Shown here piece by piece: positions 1 to 7,925 of a stretch of 64,000 bases of DNA (the stretch's first letter is position 1; each line of letters begins with the position of its first letter). The stretch comes from JBDROU01 sp043809745 [NCBI: bacterium] (lineage in GTDB: Bacteria; Elusimicrobiota; JBDRMW01): contig JBDROU010000005.1 of NCBI GenBank assembly GCA_043809745.1, positions 1 to 64,000 on the forward strand, in the 5' to 3' direction. The notes beneath the pieces are model-generated. The model had not been told where the DNA came from. It was given only the letters and a program-made list of their open reading frames with translations, and did no database searches. The position numbers and the translations under genes are program-made.

Positions 1-28
1 TTTCATATATATGTCAAGAAAATAGTGG

Positions 29-49
29 TGAGAAAAATATATTTTCTCA
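29..49. terminator. weak hairpin in the 200-bp leftmost intergenic stretch
   Basis: An 8-bp perfect inverted repeat (TGAGAAAA / TTTTCTCA) with a 5-base loop lies about 150 bases past the end of the minus-strand envelope operon. It is A/T-rich and has no G/C core, so it could be a weak terminator or chance. I see no gene in positions 1-200. Confidence 0.2.
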
Positions 50-200
50 TTAATCCACATCTTTTGATTTATTTACTTATTTGTTGAAGGTAAACTTATG
101 TATTTCAAGGTGAGACAAATTTTTCATTCTTTAGGGCTGAAAGACACAAGTTCTAAGTAGAGATCCCTAGTACTGTTTACATAATACTGCCAGAACACAT

Positions 201-1007
201 TTAGTATTTATAAAAATCGTCTTTTGTGAAAAACTTGTTTACTTCATCAACATGGGTCGTAATAAGCTCTCCAGTTATTGACCCTACCGGTATTTTTGCT
301 CTCAATTTTACAGGAAGATGCATGCTATCTGTAGTAACCCAAACATAAAGATCTCCCTTTGACTTGAATATTCCCTCACCCTTTAGTTTCGGTTTTAATT
401 TAAAACATTTAAAGTTACCGGCTGGAACTTGTACAGTTTCGCGTTTTAGAACATCCACCTCCAGCATCCATTTCTTTTTACCATCAAAAACCTCTATTTC
501 ATGTTTGGTTTCCAAACTGATGTCTTTTGTTCTCAGATAATAGAGCGCGGATAACACATCCTGTAAAAAATCCCTATCCAATGGTTGCTCTTCAATTTCG
601 GTTCCTTTATGAATAAGAATTTTATTTTTATCATAAAGAAATTCAACCTTTCTGTCCCTGCTGAAACTTCCTTCTCTTTGATGCTTCTCGAACTCGTAAA
701 CGCAAAAGTTATCCGCATCAATTAGGGAGGTATTTACATCACGCACTTTATAAAAGGTATCAAAAAAACCGTTCGACCTAACCCTGGAAAGTATTAGGAA
801 GCAATCCCGGTTATTATGCTTTTTTCTGCTGTCCACCTCAAGCGTGGCAAAACCTCCTCTAATAACTCCCCAGCGGATTAAAAACATCAATCTTTCATTT
901 TCATTAAAAGCATTGTTCCTAATATTATCTGAATCTACAGTTTCTGCGGAAAGCATTACAAACAAACTGCTTTGAATAATCAGAATCGAAATTAATCTTA
1001 ATATCAT
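201..1007 (-). CDS. DUF3108 domain protein, exported
   Basis: A 268-residue protein with an N-terminal hydrophobic signal segment (about residues 1-21), so probably periplasmic or envelope-associated. The body matches the DUF3108 pattern: an early W-G-V-I-R-G-G strand motif, a mid-protein LYYLR motif (about 155-160), VPAGNF, and a late strand with W-V-T-T-D before LPVK. Function in the family is not established; the fold is a lipocalin-like or LolA-like beta structure by inference. Its ATG overlaps the TGA of the upstream glycosyltransferase gene by four bases (ATGA), which implies coupled translation. It is the last gene of the envelope operon before a 200-base gap. Confidence 0.75.
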   Translation of the reverse strand: MILRLISILIIQSSLFVMLSAETVDSDNIRNNAFNENERLMFLIRWGVIRGGFATLEVDSRKKHNNRDCFLILSRVRSNGFFDTFYKVRDVNTSLIDADNFCVYEFEKHQREGSFSRDRKVEFLYDKNKILIHKGTEIEEQPLDRDFLQDVLSALYYLRTKDISLETKHEIEVFDGKKKWMLEVDVLKRETVQVPAGNFKCFKLKPKLKGEGIFKSKGDLYVWVTTDSMHLPVKLRAKIPVGSITGELITTHVDEVNKFFTKDDFYKY

Positions 1008-2248
1008 CTTTTTATTAAAAGGATTACATACAGTATAACTAACCCTATAATACTTTTGATTTCTTTATGCTTTCTCCATTTATGCCAATTGAATCCATCT
1101 AACTCTAATTTAAGAGTTTTAAATCTAGGATGCAGTCGTCCAACTTTCTTTTTGTACGCGGAATATTCATTGCCGAACCAACCCTGCAAATTCTTTTCTT
1201 CACTCTTAATCTTTGGAATGTAAACAAAAAAGAATAAATACAAAAATATTGATAAAAACACAAAAAAACTTAACAAATGAGCAGTATTAAATAGTGAAAT
1301 TAATCCGCCTATTCCCATTAATATGCTGCCAAAATACAATGGATGTCTAACAAGCGAATACGGCCCGTCTGTGCATAAAACTTTTGATTTTATTATAAAT
1401 CCGCTTGCCCAGTTTCGTATAAATACCCCCAAGCAGGCGATGATCATCCCGACCCAGAAAAATGCAGTTTTGTTGGGACTGCCTGCAACAACGACCATAA
1501 AACCAAAAAGGAACCCAGAAATTATTCTGAGACTAAAAAACATCTCATTGCGCCTCATTGGAAATTCTGAAAAAAAGATAACTATGAATTCCTTCATAGC
1601 AGTCAGTATTACGGACATTTTAGCGCCGGTTTGCTCACCGGATAATCTAGGTTTATGATTAACACCTATTTCTTTAAAACTCACTCCTTTACTTAATATC
1701 TGGCTCAATATATCAGAATTGATCAAAGCGCCTCTTGTTCTAAACTTAACATTTTTCAAGATGCTATTGTGAAATCCTTTCATAGCGCAATTAATATCTT
1801 TTATCTTCACTCCAACCAAAACCCTTGCTGCCAAGTTATATATCAACGAATTCAACTTTCTAAACCATCGATCTTTACGGGAAATTCTGAAACCCAGGAC
1901 AACCTTATATTTATCCAGATAACTTACTATATCTTTCAGCTCTTTTAAGTAAAACTGTCCGTCGCCATCGCAAAACAGAATATACTCATTCTTAGCTTTC
2001 TCGATGCCTGTTATGAGCGCCTGACCATAACCCATATTTGATCTATGATGAACCGGTTTTAAGTAATCACGTCTTTTTGACATACTGTCAAGTATGTACC
2101 TGGTTTCATCGCTGCTGCCGTCGTTTACAGCAATTATCTCAAAATCCGAGGTGATATCTTTCAACACATCAATCGCTTCAGTTATAACTGCTTTTGCGTT
2201 TGATTCCTCATTGTAAAACGGAATCACCAATGAAATGCTTTTTTTCAA
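1004..2248 (-). CDS. GT2 glycosyltransferase fused to an isoprenylcysteine/phospholipid methyltransferase-like membrane domain
   Basis: Residues 1-230 form a GT2 domain of the dolichyl/undecaprenyl-phosphate sugar transferase type: VIPFYNEE near the start, VNDGSSD at 41-47 and the metal-binding DGDGQ at 94-98. Such enzymes load a sugar on a polyprenyl phosphate, which would feed the GT39 encoded just upstream. Residues 235-385 are a membrane domain with GPYSLVRHP at 295-303, then EE at 350-351 and a G-x-E-Y-x-x-Y-x-x-x-V pattern, as in ICMT/PEMT-type methyltransferases. The start is a TTG overlapping the preceding TGA (TTGA). The fusion is unusual; what is methylated is unknown. Confidence 0.75.
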   Translation of the reverse strand: MKKSISLVIPFYNEESNAKAVITEAIDVLKDITSDFEIIAVNDGSSDETRYILDSMSKRRDYLKPVHHRSNMGYGQALITGIEKAKNEYILFCDGDGQFYLKELKDIVSYLDKYKVVLGFRISRKDRWFRKLNSLIYNLAARVLVGVKIKDINCAMKGFHNSILKNVKFRTRGALINSDILSQILSKGVSFKEIGVNHKPRLSGEQTGAKMSVILTAMKEFIVIFFSEFPMRRNEMFFSLRIISGFLFGFMVVVAGSPNKTAFFWVGMIIACLGVFIRNWASGFIIKSKVLCTDGPYSLVRHPLYFGSILMGIGGLISLFNTAHLLSFFVFLSIFLYLFFFVYIPKIKSEEKNLQGWFGNEYSAYKKKVGRLHPRFKTLKLELDGFNWHKWRKHKEIKSIIGLVILYVILLIKR

Positions 2249-4398
2249 TTGATTGCTATCCCTTTCTGTGTAAACTCTATTGCATCTATCTTTACTCTAA
2301 AAGGCATACCCATACTCCCATTCAGCGAATACTTGCCTGATAAATAAGATTTATAAAATATCCTGGGAATACCTATAAAAAATGCTGCTATTTTACTGAC
2401 ACCGGCTTTTAAGTAATCCCCATCTTTATCTATACTTACTTTTATGTCCACCGGTATAAATCTATACCGCCCCTTCACTTCAATCCCACTACTAAATATT
2501 ATACTTACATTCTCCAGATGTCTAGCTTTTTTAATAATAAATTTTCTTAAAAATTCTTCCGCTATATAGATATGAGGAACCATCTCTTCAAGCGACAATA
2601 AAAACAATTCATTGCTTTTAATAAGTTTTTCGAGAGAGATCGACGCACCGTTTAATATAATTTTGGCATCTTTTATAATAAAACCCTTAATGTTCATTTC
2701 CCCAATATCCATAACGATAGACTTAAAAGATCCACCATTCCAGGATTCACCCGGATAATTAACAAATGTAATTCTGACATCGTTTGCAACATATCCTCGG
2801 CATTTCAGCGTATCTATATGCATATTGAGCGAATCCAGTTCATTACCTTCCCACGGTTTTAATTCTTGTTTGTAAATTATAGCTTTTGAGTTATCAGGCA
2901 GGTCAAAACTTATCGCCTCAGAAAAATAATTATCCATGCTTCCCATATTCTGGACAGCAGATTCAATTGCGCCTAACGTAAATTCAGGGCCCCTAGAACC
3001 TGTTTTCAATATAATAAAATCTTTTAATTCGCCTAATCTTTTACTAAAACCTCCGGCAAAAATATTTTTCGAATGAGTCCTAAAAGTGTAGCGCAGGGTG
3101 CTCCCGTGCAAATACGGATGATTTGACAAAACAGTTGCTACAATTATTTTACCTGTTTTTTTTCTCTGGCTTTGAATATATTCTAAAATATCCAAATGAC
3201 GCCAATCAAAACCCTGGGGAGCACTCTTGTTATATAATACCATTGGCATACCCAACAGATTAAAATGAACGCCCGGTTTAAGCCCAGAAATACCAAAATC
3301 AAAATGAAATAACTGTATAAAAAGCACAGCTATGCCTGCAGAAACACAAGCAGCCAACACTTTTTTTGATTTAATAAAGGAAAATGGGAACGCGCTGATT
3401 AAAGCAACCGCCGGAAGCAGCGGCACCGTATAACGTAAATCCTTATTGCTTATTAGAGTGTGAATAATATATGGCACCAAAATCCAGACAAATAATATCC
3501 AGTATTCTTTTTTTATATTGATGAAAATTAATGACAATCCGGCAAAAAATAAGATCGTAGGCAATAAATATATCTGCTGGCCTAAAGCCAGTGTGTACCA
3601 CAGAATCGAATTAAAACTTAAAACAGAAGGATCGCCTTCTGCGGCTCCAATATTCATAAAATGGATTATTTTGCCTGTCATAGGCAGGATATTACATCCA
3701 TAAACAGGCATCAAAGCTACAAATACTGCTAGGGAGTAAAGAACAAATCTCTTTTTGCATTGAAGATTACTCCTTAAAAACATCACTAATACTGGAGCAA
3801 ACAAATATATGCCATAATTCCATTTAATAAGCAGCCCAAAAAAAGAAACTGCAAAAAACATCCTGGTAGAAAAAATATCATTAAAATTGTTGCTCTTAAG
3901 CAGAAAATAAATGCCGGCCGCGATCATTGAAGCAATTGAAAGGTCTATCAATACTTCGCGTGAGATCAGGTGGTTAACAAATGGATAGAAACTGACAATT
4001 ACAGCGCCAAAAACAGCAACTCTTTTTTCTTTGAAGATTATTTTTCCTATCCCGTAAGTGGAGAAAACAAGAATGCAAAGGCAAATCCAGTTTGGTATAA
4101 CAACAATATCCGGATTAAAATTGGATATAAACAAAAAAGGAATGACCGCCAGATGGAATAAAGGCGGGTAGAACTTTGAAACCCCAAGGAACTCCCAAAT
4201 ACTTCCTTTTTTAAATGCTTCGATATAGTCCAGTGACAGATTTAAATGATGACTGCCGTCCCAGGCTTGCGGCCGCGTATCGTTCACAACCCATATTAAG
4301 TGACAAATAAGGTGATAAATAAGTATAACTGATAAATAGAAGTATTCATTCTTGAGAATCTTCTTACCTGCTTTAAGCCATCTATGATAATCTATCAT
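2245..4398 (-). CDS. GT39/ArnT-like membrane glycosyltransferase with C-terminal DUF2993 (LmeA)-like domain
   Basis: A 717-residue protein. Residues 1 to about 365 carry roughly ten or more membrane segments and an acidic first periplasmic loop (DGSHH near residue 47), typical of PMT_2/ArnT enzymes that transfer sugars from polyprenyl-phosphate donors outside the inner membrane. After a soluble region, residues from about 525 to 717 resemble DUF2993/LmeA: an early G-x-x-x-K-D-A-K-I-I-L strand, an I-x-I-A-E-E-F-L-R-K-F helix and paired beta strands ending at MPFRVKIDAI. This assignment is by pattern only. A GGAG at 4413-4416, inside the repeat hairpin at 4406-4416, lies 14 bases before the ATG and may be its ribosome-binding site. 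The GT2 gene follows with coupled translation. Confidence 0.7.
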   Translation of the reverse strand: MIDYHRWLKAGKKILKNEYFYLSVILIYHLICHLIWVVNDTRPQAWDGSHHLNLSLDYIEAFKKGSIWEFLGVSKFYPPLFHLAVIPFLFISNFNPDIVVIPNWICLCILVFSTYGIGKIIFKEKRVAVFGAVIVSFYPFVNHLISREVLIDLSIASMIAAGIYFLLKSNNFNDIFSTRMFFAVSFFGLLIKWNYGIYLFAPVLVMFLRSNLQCKKRFVLYSLAVFVALMPVYGCNILPMTGKIIHFMNIGAAEGDPSVLSFNSILWYTLALGQQIYLLPTILFFAGLSLIFINIKKEYWILFVWILVPYIIHTLISNKDLRYTVPLLPAVALISAFPFSFIKSKKVLAACVSAGIAVLFIQLFHFDFGISGLKPGVHFNLLGMPMVLYNKSAPQGFDWRHLDILEYIQSQRKKTGKIIVATVLSNHPYLHGSTLRYTFRTHSKNIFAGGFSKRLGELKDFIILKTGSRGPEFTLGAIESAVQNMGSMDNYFSEAISFDLPDNSKAIIYKQELKPWEGNELDSLNMHIDTLKCRGYVANDVRITFVNYPGESWNGGSFKSIVMDIGEMNIKGFIIKDAKIILNGASISLEKLIKSNELFLLSLEEMVPHIYIAEEFLRKFIIKKARHLENVSIIFSSGIEVKGRYRFIPVDIKVSIDKDGDYLKAGVSKIAAFFIGIPRIFYKSYLSGKYSLNGSMGMPFRVKIDAIEFTQKGIAIN

Positions 4399-4405
4399 GT
4401 CTATT

Positions 4406-4416
4406 GGAGTTTCTCC
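4406..4416. promoter_or_regulatory. terminal hairpin overlapping the ribosome-binding region of the GT39 gene
   Basis: GGAG-TTT-CTCC forms a 4-bp stem with a 3-base loop; on the minus strand it reads GGAGAAACTCC. The equivalent hairpin in copy 2 is GGGG-TTT-CCCC, so one pair changed from A-T to G-C with pairing kept. Its GGAG is the best ribosome-binding match before the ATG at 4398, so folding might modulate translation. That role is inference. Confidence 0.4.
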
Positions 4417-4577
4417 ATTTTATTCTTTCACTTTAAAAAGCACACATGAGAATAGTAGAAAACATTTTTTGTAACGACTTGCAAAATTTAGGGCCCCGCT
4501 GCGCGAAAATATTCGGAAACTTTTGCTTATTTTTATATTATAGAATTAATAAATGTATTAAAATTCTGAGAAACTCC
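4406..4577. repeat. palindromic interspersed repeat, copy 1 (shortened)
   Basis: 172 bp between a stop codon (4587-4589) and a start codon (4396-4398) of minus-strand genes. The ends are inverted: GGAGTTTCTC at 4406-4415 against GAGAAACTCC at 4568-4577, followed inward on both sides by ATTTTA-like sequence. It shares with 23440-23754 an exact 23-mer (4471-4493 = 23505-23527), an exact 22-mer (4505-4526 = 23535-23556) and the motif AAATGTATTA (4551-4560 = 23731-23740). The right arm of the long palindrome present in copy 2 is absent here, so copy 1 looks like an internal deletion derivative. Confidence 0.8.
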
Positions 4578-4586
4578 TGAGCATGT

Positions 4587-4832
4587 TTACTGTTTTCCGT
4601 AACTCTTGAACTGCCGGTATACCTTTAGTTTCTTCTCACCGCTCTTGACAGCCTGAAGCAGCTCCATCAGCTCTTGAGATAAGTCGCCCAACTGCTCATT
4701 CAATACCAATATTTTTGCTTTAAGCTGTTTGCTTTCTTCAACATCAACTCTGCCGCTTCGTTCCCTGTAATGGTAAACCTTAAGCTGAATAACATTCATC
4801 TTATCAATAATACTGCCGACTGTTTCTGCCAT
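4587..4832 (-). CDS. DUF4254 C-terminal half, separate gene
   Basis: An 81-residue protein starting MAETVGSIIDKMN. It matches the second half of DUF4254 proteins, which are usually single chains of about 200 residues: the SETxGSxIDrLSIlxLKxYH region is followed by a helical stretch and ends at YRQFKSYG, the family's terminal motif. The chosen ATG (4830-4832) overlaps the TAA of the upstream gene as TAATG, with AAAGAGG a few bases before it; an earlier in-frame ATG at 4868 would lie deep inside the upstream gene. DUF4254 function is unknown, but its genes often sit in LPS clusters, as here. Confidence 0.7.
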   Translation of the reverse strand: MAETVGSIIDKMNVIQLKVYHYRERSGRVDVEESKQLKAKILVLNEQLGDLSQELMELLQAVKSGEKKLKVYRQFKSYGKQ

Positions 4833-5035
4833 TATTCCTCTTTCTTCTGAATATTTTTGATTACCCATTCGTCAATTGCTTCTATATAATCATTTCTTCG
4901 ATTATTCAGCGTATTGATATGGCGCTTGGCTTCGGCTACTTTACTGTCGTCGTCACATCTTGCTTCATCCTCCCAGTGCCATAATTCGATATTGGATTCA
5001 AACAATTTGTTTATCAGCTCACTTAACTTTGCCAT
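4832..5035 (-). CDS. DUF4254 N-terminal half, separate gene
   Basis: A 67-residue helical protein carrying the first-half motifs of DUF4254: N-x-x-LWHWEDxAR (about 15-26), then KRHINTLNNRRNDYIEAID, which fits the family's KRxIDxLNxxRNDxIExID. A GAGAGGTG ribosome-binding site precedes the ATG. The stop codon shares one base with the next gene's ATG, so the two halves are probably made in equal amounts and reassemble as a complex (inference). It lies 61 bases downstream of gmhB. Confidence 0.7.
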   Translation of the reverse strand: MAKLSELINKLFESNIELWHWEDEARCDDDSKVAEAKRHINTLNNRRNDYIEAIDEWVIKNIQKKEE

Positions 5036-5096
5036 AATTTCACCTCTCTTTAATGAAGTATATATTACTATATTAATTTTTGAGTTTAGTCAAACA

Positions 5097-5648
5097 TTAG
5101 AATTTGAGCGCCATTGATTGTATCAATCTGACTGCTTGAGTAAGATTATTCGCTTTTGAAAAATTAATATTTTTTATTTTTTGAAGCGATCTCTTTCCCA
5201 TACCGGTCAGCAGCAGTATTGGGAAAGCCCCAGAATTATATCCTAGTCTCACATCACTCAGCTTATCTCCTAAAACAAAGCTCTTTTTTAAGTTAATATT
5301 ATATTTTTTTTCCGCCTTTTTAACCAATGATATTTTCGGCTTGCGGCAAGAACAGTTTTTTATCGGCAGATGAGGACAGTAGTATATCTTTTTCAAAGAT
5401 ATGCCTCTATTTTTTAATCTTTTAATAACTGCCGAATTGATAGCGTCCACTTGTTTTCTGGTAGCTATCCCCATACCAATACCTGACTGATTGCTGATTC
5501 CAATAAGTATAAAACCTAAATTCTCCAGCTTCTTAAGCGATTCAATTGTGTCCTTATAGAACTCCACGCCGGAAACTTTATTAAGGTATCCTTTATCTTT
5601 AATTATTGTTCCATCACGATCTAAAAAGACGGCTTTATTAGCTTTCAT
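5097..5648 (-). CDS. gmhB: D-glycero-D-manno-heptose-1,7-bisphosphate 7-phosphatase (HAD-IIIA)
   Basis: A 183-residue HAD phosphatase that removes the 7-phosphate during ADP-heptose synthesis for the LPS inner core. Visible motifs are the nucleophile DRDGT (D10, D12), ISNQSG for phosphate contact, the zinc-site cluster CPH...CSCRKP, and GDKLSDV for the metal. I chose the ATG at 5648 (MKANKAVFLD); a longer start at 5669 only adds residues overlapping the upstream gene. The cluster has heptosyltransferase homologues but no gmhA or hldE, which must lie elsewhere. Confidence 0.88.
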   Translation of the reverse strand: MKANKAVFLDRDGTIIKDKGYLNKVSGVEFYKDTIESLKKLENLGFILIGISNQSGIGMGIATRKQVDAINSAVIKRLKNRGISLKKIYYCPHLPIKNCSCRKPKISLVKKAEKKYNINLKKSFVLGDKLSDVRLGYNSGAFPILLLTGMGKRSLQKIKNINFSKANNLTQAVRLIQSMALKF

Positions 5649-6915
5649 TCTTTTCGCGCCCCATTTCATTATTATTCACACTTTTATTAAAAAATAAAGA
5701 GAAAGAACATCCTATAATAAAGTAAAATATCATAGCTACCTCAGCGTCAAACAGCGCATTCTCGGTAATATTAAATATTAAAAAGCCTAAAAATGATATC
5801 ATAATAGCGCCGGATAATGATCTATTAAAAGTACCCTCTTCCTCTCTTCTATAAAACATTAACAAACTTTTTCCGATTGCAATTAACAGCCATACAAATA
5901 TTCCAAAACCCGCTATTCCTCGTTCCACTAAAACCTGCAGAAATACATTATGAAGCTCAGACCATGCGCGTTTATCTGTTATATCAGGACTCTGATATTT
6001 ATGATAAACCTTTTTTAAGTTTCCAACACCAATGCCGAAAATCAAGTAATCTTTAGATATATCTATTGCGGATTTCCAAAGATGCATTCTGATCTGTGTT
6101 GACTCCCTGCTTGCTATATCACTGCCTGTTAATCTCTGTTTCAATTTAAGATTGAACAAAAATACAAAAACCAAAATAATCGCGAATACAAACATATATA
6201 TCTTCTTTTTGCGAAGCATCAATACAAATGCGAGCATAAGAGAGATTACGGACGCTAGCCAGACGCCTCTTGAATAACTAAAAATAATTGCTATGCCCTG
6301 AATAATAAAACCTGACGACCAAAAAAGTTTTGATTTAATATTTTTAGAATTTATTATGAATGCCGTATTCAATATAAAACTAAAAAATACACATTCCGCG
6401 AAAGTAATTGGATGGCTGCGGGTACCTCTAATCCTATTGCCCCATAAGGATAAATAATGCTGTATCTTGGGAGATATTTCTCTTAAATAATCATAAGGTA
6501 TCGTAAAAACACCATCGACAGAAACATTTATTCTAAGCATATATTGAAAAATACCGAATGCCGAAACAACCACGGAAGAAATGATAAAAACCTTTATCAA
6601 AGCTTTTGCCTGCTCCTGTTTGACATTATAATAAACCAAAAATAAAATTAGAAAATGCAGTTCAGACTTAAAATCACTCAAAGATCGCGCAACATCTATT
6701 CCAAATACGGCGCTAAGGAAAAACGAAACAATAATTAAGATAAATATGACGTCAAACGGCAGTCTTTTGTATTGAAATTTCCTCTCTTTAGAAAGAGCAG
6801 CAATTTCGTTTAATATTATTAATGCAAGCGATATGTTGCTGAACGAGATTGAAAAACTTAATCCGATTGAAAACAGTATGAAAAATATTATTCTTAGCCT
6901 GTTAACTACTTCCAT
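5638..6915 (-). CDS. O-antigen ligase family (Wzy_C) membrane protein
   Basis: A 425-residue polytopic membrane protein with about 12 hydrophobic segments and the Wzy_C periplasmic loop. Motifs include RGVWLA (about 219-224), GIGVGNLKK and ELHNVFLQVLVERG with the conserved histidine typical of WaaL/Wzy-type ligases. It probably attaches a polysaccharide to lipid A-core at the periplasmic face; acting as a polymerase is the alternative. The ATG at 6915 follows GGAAGGACAGG and is preferred over a TTG at 6930. It overlaps the GT9 gene upstream by 10 bases and gmhB downstream by 11. Confidence 0.8.
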   Translation of the reverse strand: MEVVNRLRIIFFILFSIGLSFSISFSNISLALIILNEIAALSKERKFQYKRLPFDVIFILIIVSFFLSAVFGIDVARSLSDFKSELHFLILFLVYYNVKQEQAKALIKVFIISSVVVSAFGIFQYMLRINVSVDGVFTIPYDYLREISPKIQHYLSLWGNRIRGTRSHPITFAECVFFSFILNTAFIINSKNIKSKLFWSSGFIIQGIAIIFSYSRGVWLASVISLMLAFVLMLRKKKIYMFVFAIILVFVFLFNLKLKQRLTGSDIASRESTQIRMHLWKSAIDISKDYLIFGIGVGNLKKVYHKYQSPDITDKRAWSELHNVFLQVLVERGIAGFGIFVWLLIAIGKSLLMFYRREEEGTFNRSLSGAIMISFLGFLIFNITENALFDAEVAMIFYFIIGCSFSLFFNKSVNNNEMGREKNES

Positions 6916-7925
6916 ATCCTGTCCTTCCAATGTTTTTGTATTAATGCAACTTTATTAAATATTTCTTCCGCAGTAAGCTTATTTAGATCATCAATATCTA
7001 TTAAGGTTTTATTTGATATTCCCATAGGCCCTGTTTTCCAGCTCGGATTTTGAGCAGCAGAAAAAAAAGAAATTATTGGCAGCCCAACTCCGGATGCAAG
7101 ATGCATAGGCCCTGAATCTGGGCCGATAAATACGCTCGATTTACTGAAAACAACGACATCTTGAGCAAGTGTTAATGATGTCAGGACTACATTCTCATTA
7201 TTACCGAATACCTTAAAGAGTCTTTCTTTTTCACCTTTACCGTACACAACAATAATTTTTGAGGCCGGGTATTCTTTTAATATTTCTGCCGCAAGAAATT
7301 TGTAATTATCTATCGGCCAATCCCTCTTCCTGTCAGCGCTGAAAACGTGAAATATGAAAATATTTCTTCCAAAAAGATCATGTTTTTCAGCAAATTCTTT
7401 TATAAAACTATTTTCTGAATTTGGGACGACTAATCTTGCAGAAATATCTTCTACTCCACAACCAATGGCTTTTAGCAGCAGCTTAAAAGCATATCCTCTT
7501 TCACCTTCAGATATTTTCTTATCAGAAATGCAGGATGAAAGAAATAATTTGCTTTTCTTCTGATCAACACCGACTCTTTCGGGTACAGACAACAAACTTA
7601 GGGCTTTTCTCCAGCATGAATTCACAATTATTGCTTTATCAAACTTTTTCTTTTTAATAGCAGCTAAAGTTTTAAAATAATCCATTAAACTGCCGGAAGA
7701 CCAATTAAGAGCTCCAGTCCAAAAAGGATTACCGCCTATGATCCCGTCAATTAGCGGGTCATTTTCAAGCATTTCCACAAAATTTTTTTTGACCCAGTAA
7801 AAAAGCTGAGTTTTTGGAGAGCTTCGTTTGATTGGTTCAATCAAACACGTACTCATAACCATATCGCCCAGATTATCCAGACAAACTACTAATATCTTTT
7901 TAGCGGCCTCTTTTTTTATCTCCAT
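6906..7925 (-). CDS. glycosyltransferase family 9 (heptosyltransferase-like)
   Basis: About 339 residues. The N-terminal Rossmann domain begins KKILVVCLDNLGDMVMSTCLIEPI, where the family has R-x-x-x-x-GD-x-x-x-T-P; the C-terminal domain has the ADP-heptose-type FIGPDSGPMHLASGVGLPII and FSAAQNPSWKTGP. It should transfer a heptose or related sugar to growing LPS core. I use the ATG at 7925 (MEIKKEAAKK), which overlaps the upstream acyltransferase gene by 10 bases; a start at 7970 is possible. Acceptor specificity cannot be read from sequence. Confidence 0.82.
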   Translation of the reverse strand: MEIKKEAAKKILVVCLDNLGDMVMSTCLIEPIKRSSPKTQLFYWVKKNFVEMLENDPLIDGIIGGNPFWTGALNWSSGSLMDYFKTLAAIKKKKFDKAIIVNSCWRKALSLLSVPERVGVDQKKSKLFLSSCISDKKISEGERGYAFKLLLKAIGCGVEDISARLVVPNSENSFIKEFAEKHDLFGRNIFIFHVFSADRKRDWPIDNYKFLAAEILKEYPASKIIVVYGKGEKERLFKVFGNNENVVLTSLTLAQDVVVFSKSSVFIGPDSGPMHLASGVGLPIISFFSAAQNPSWKTGPMGISNKTLIDIDDLNKLTAEEIFNKVALIQKHWKDRIWK

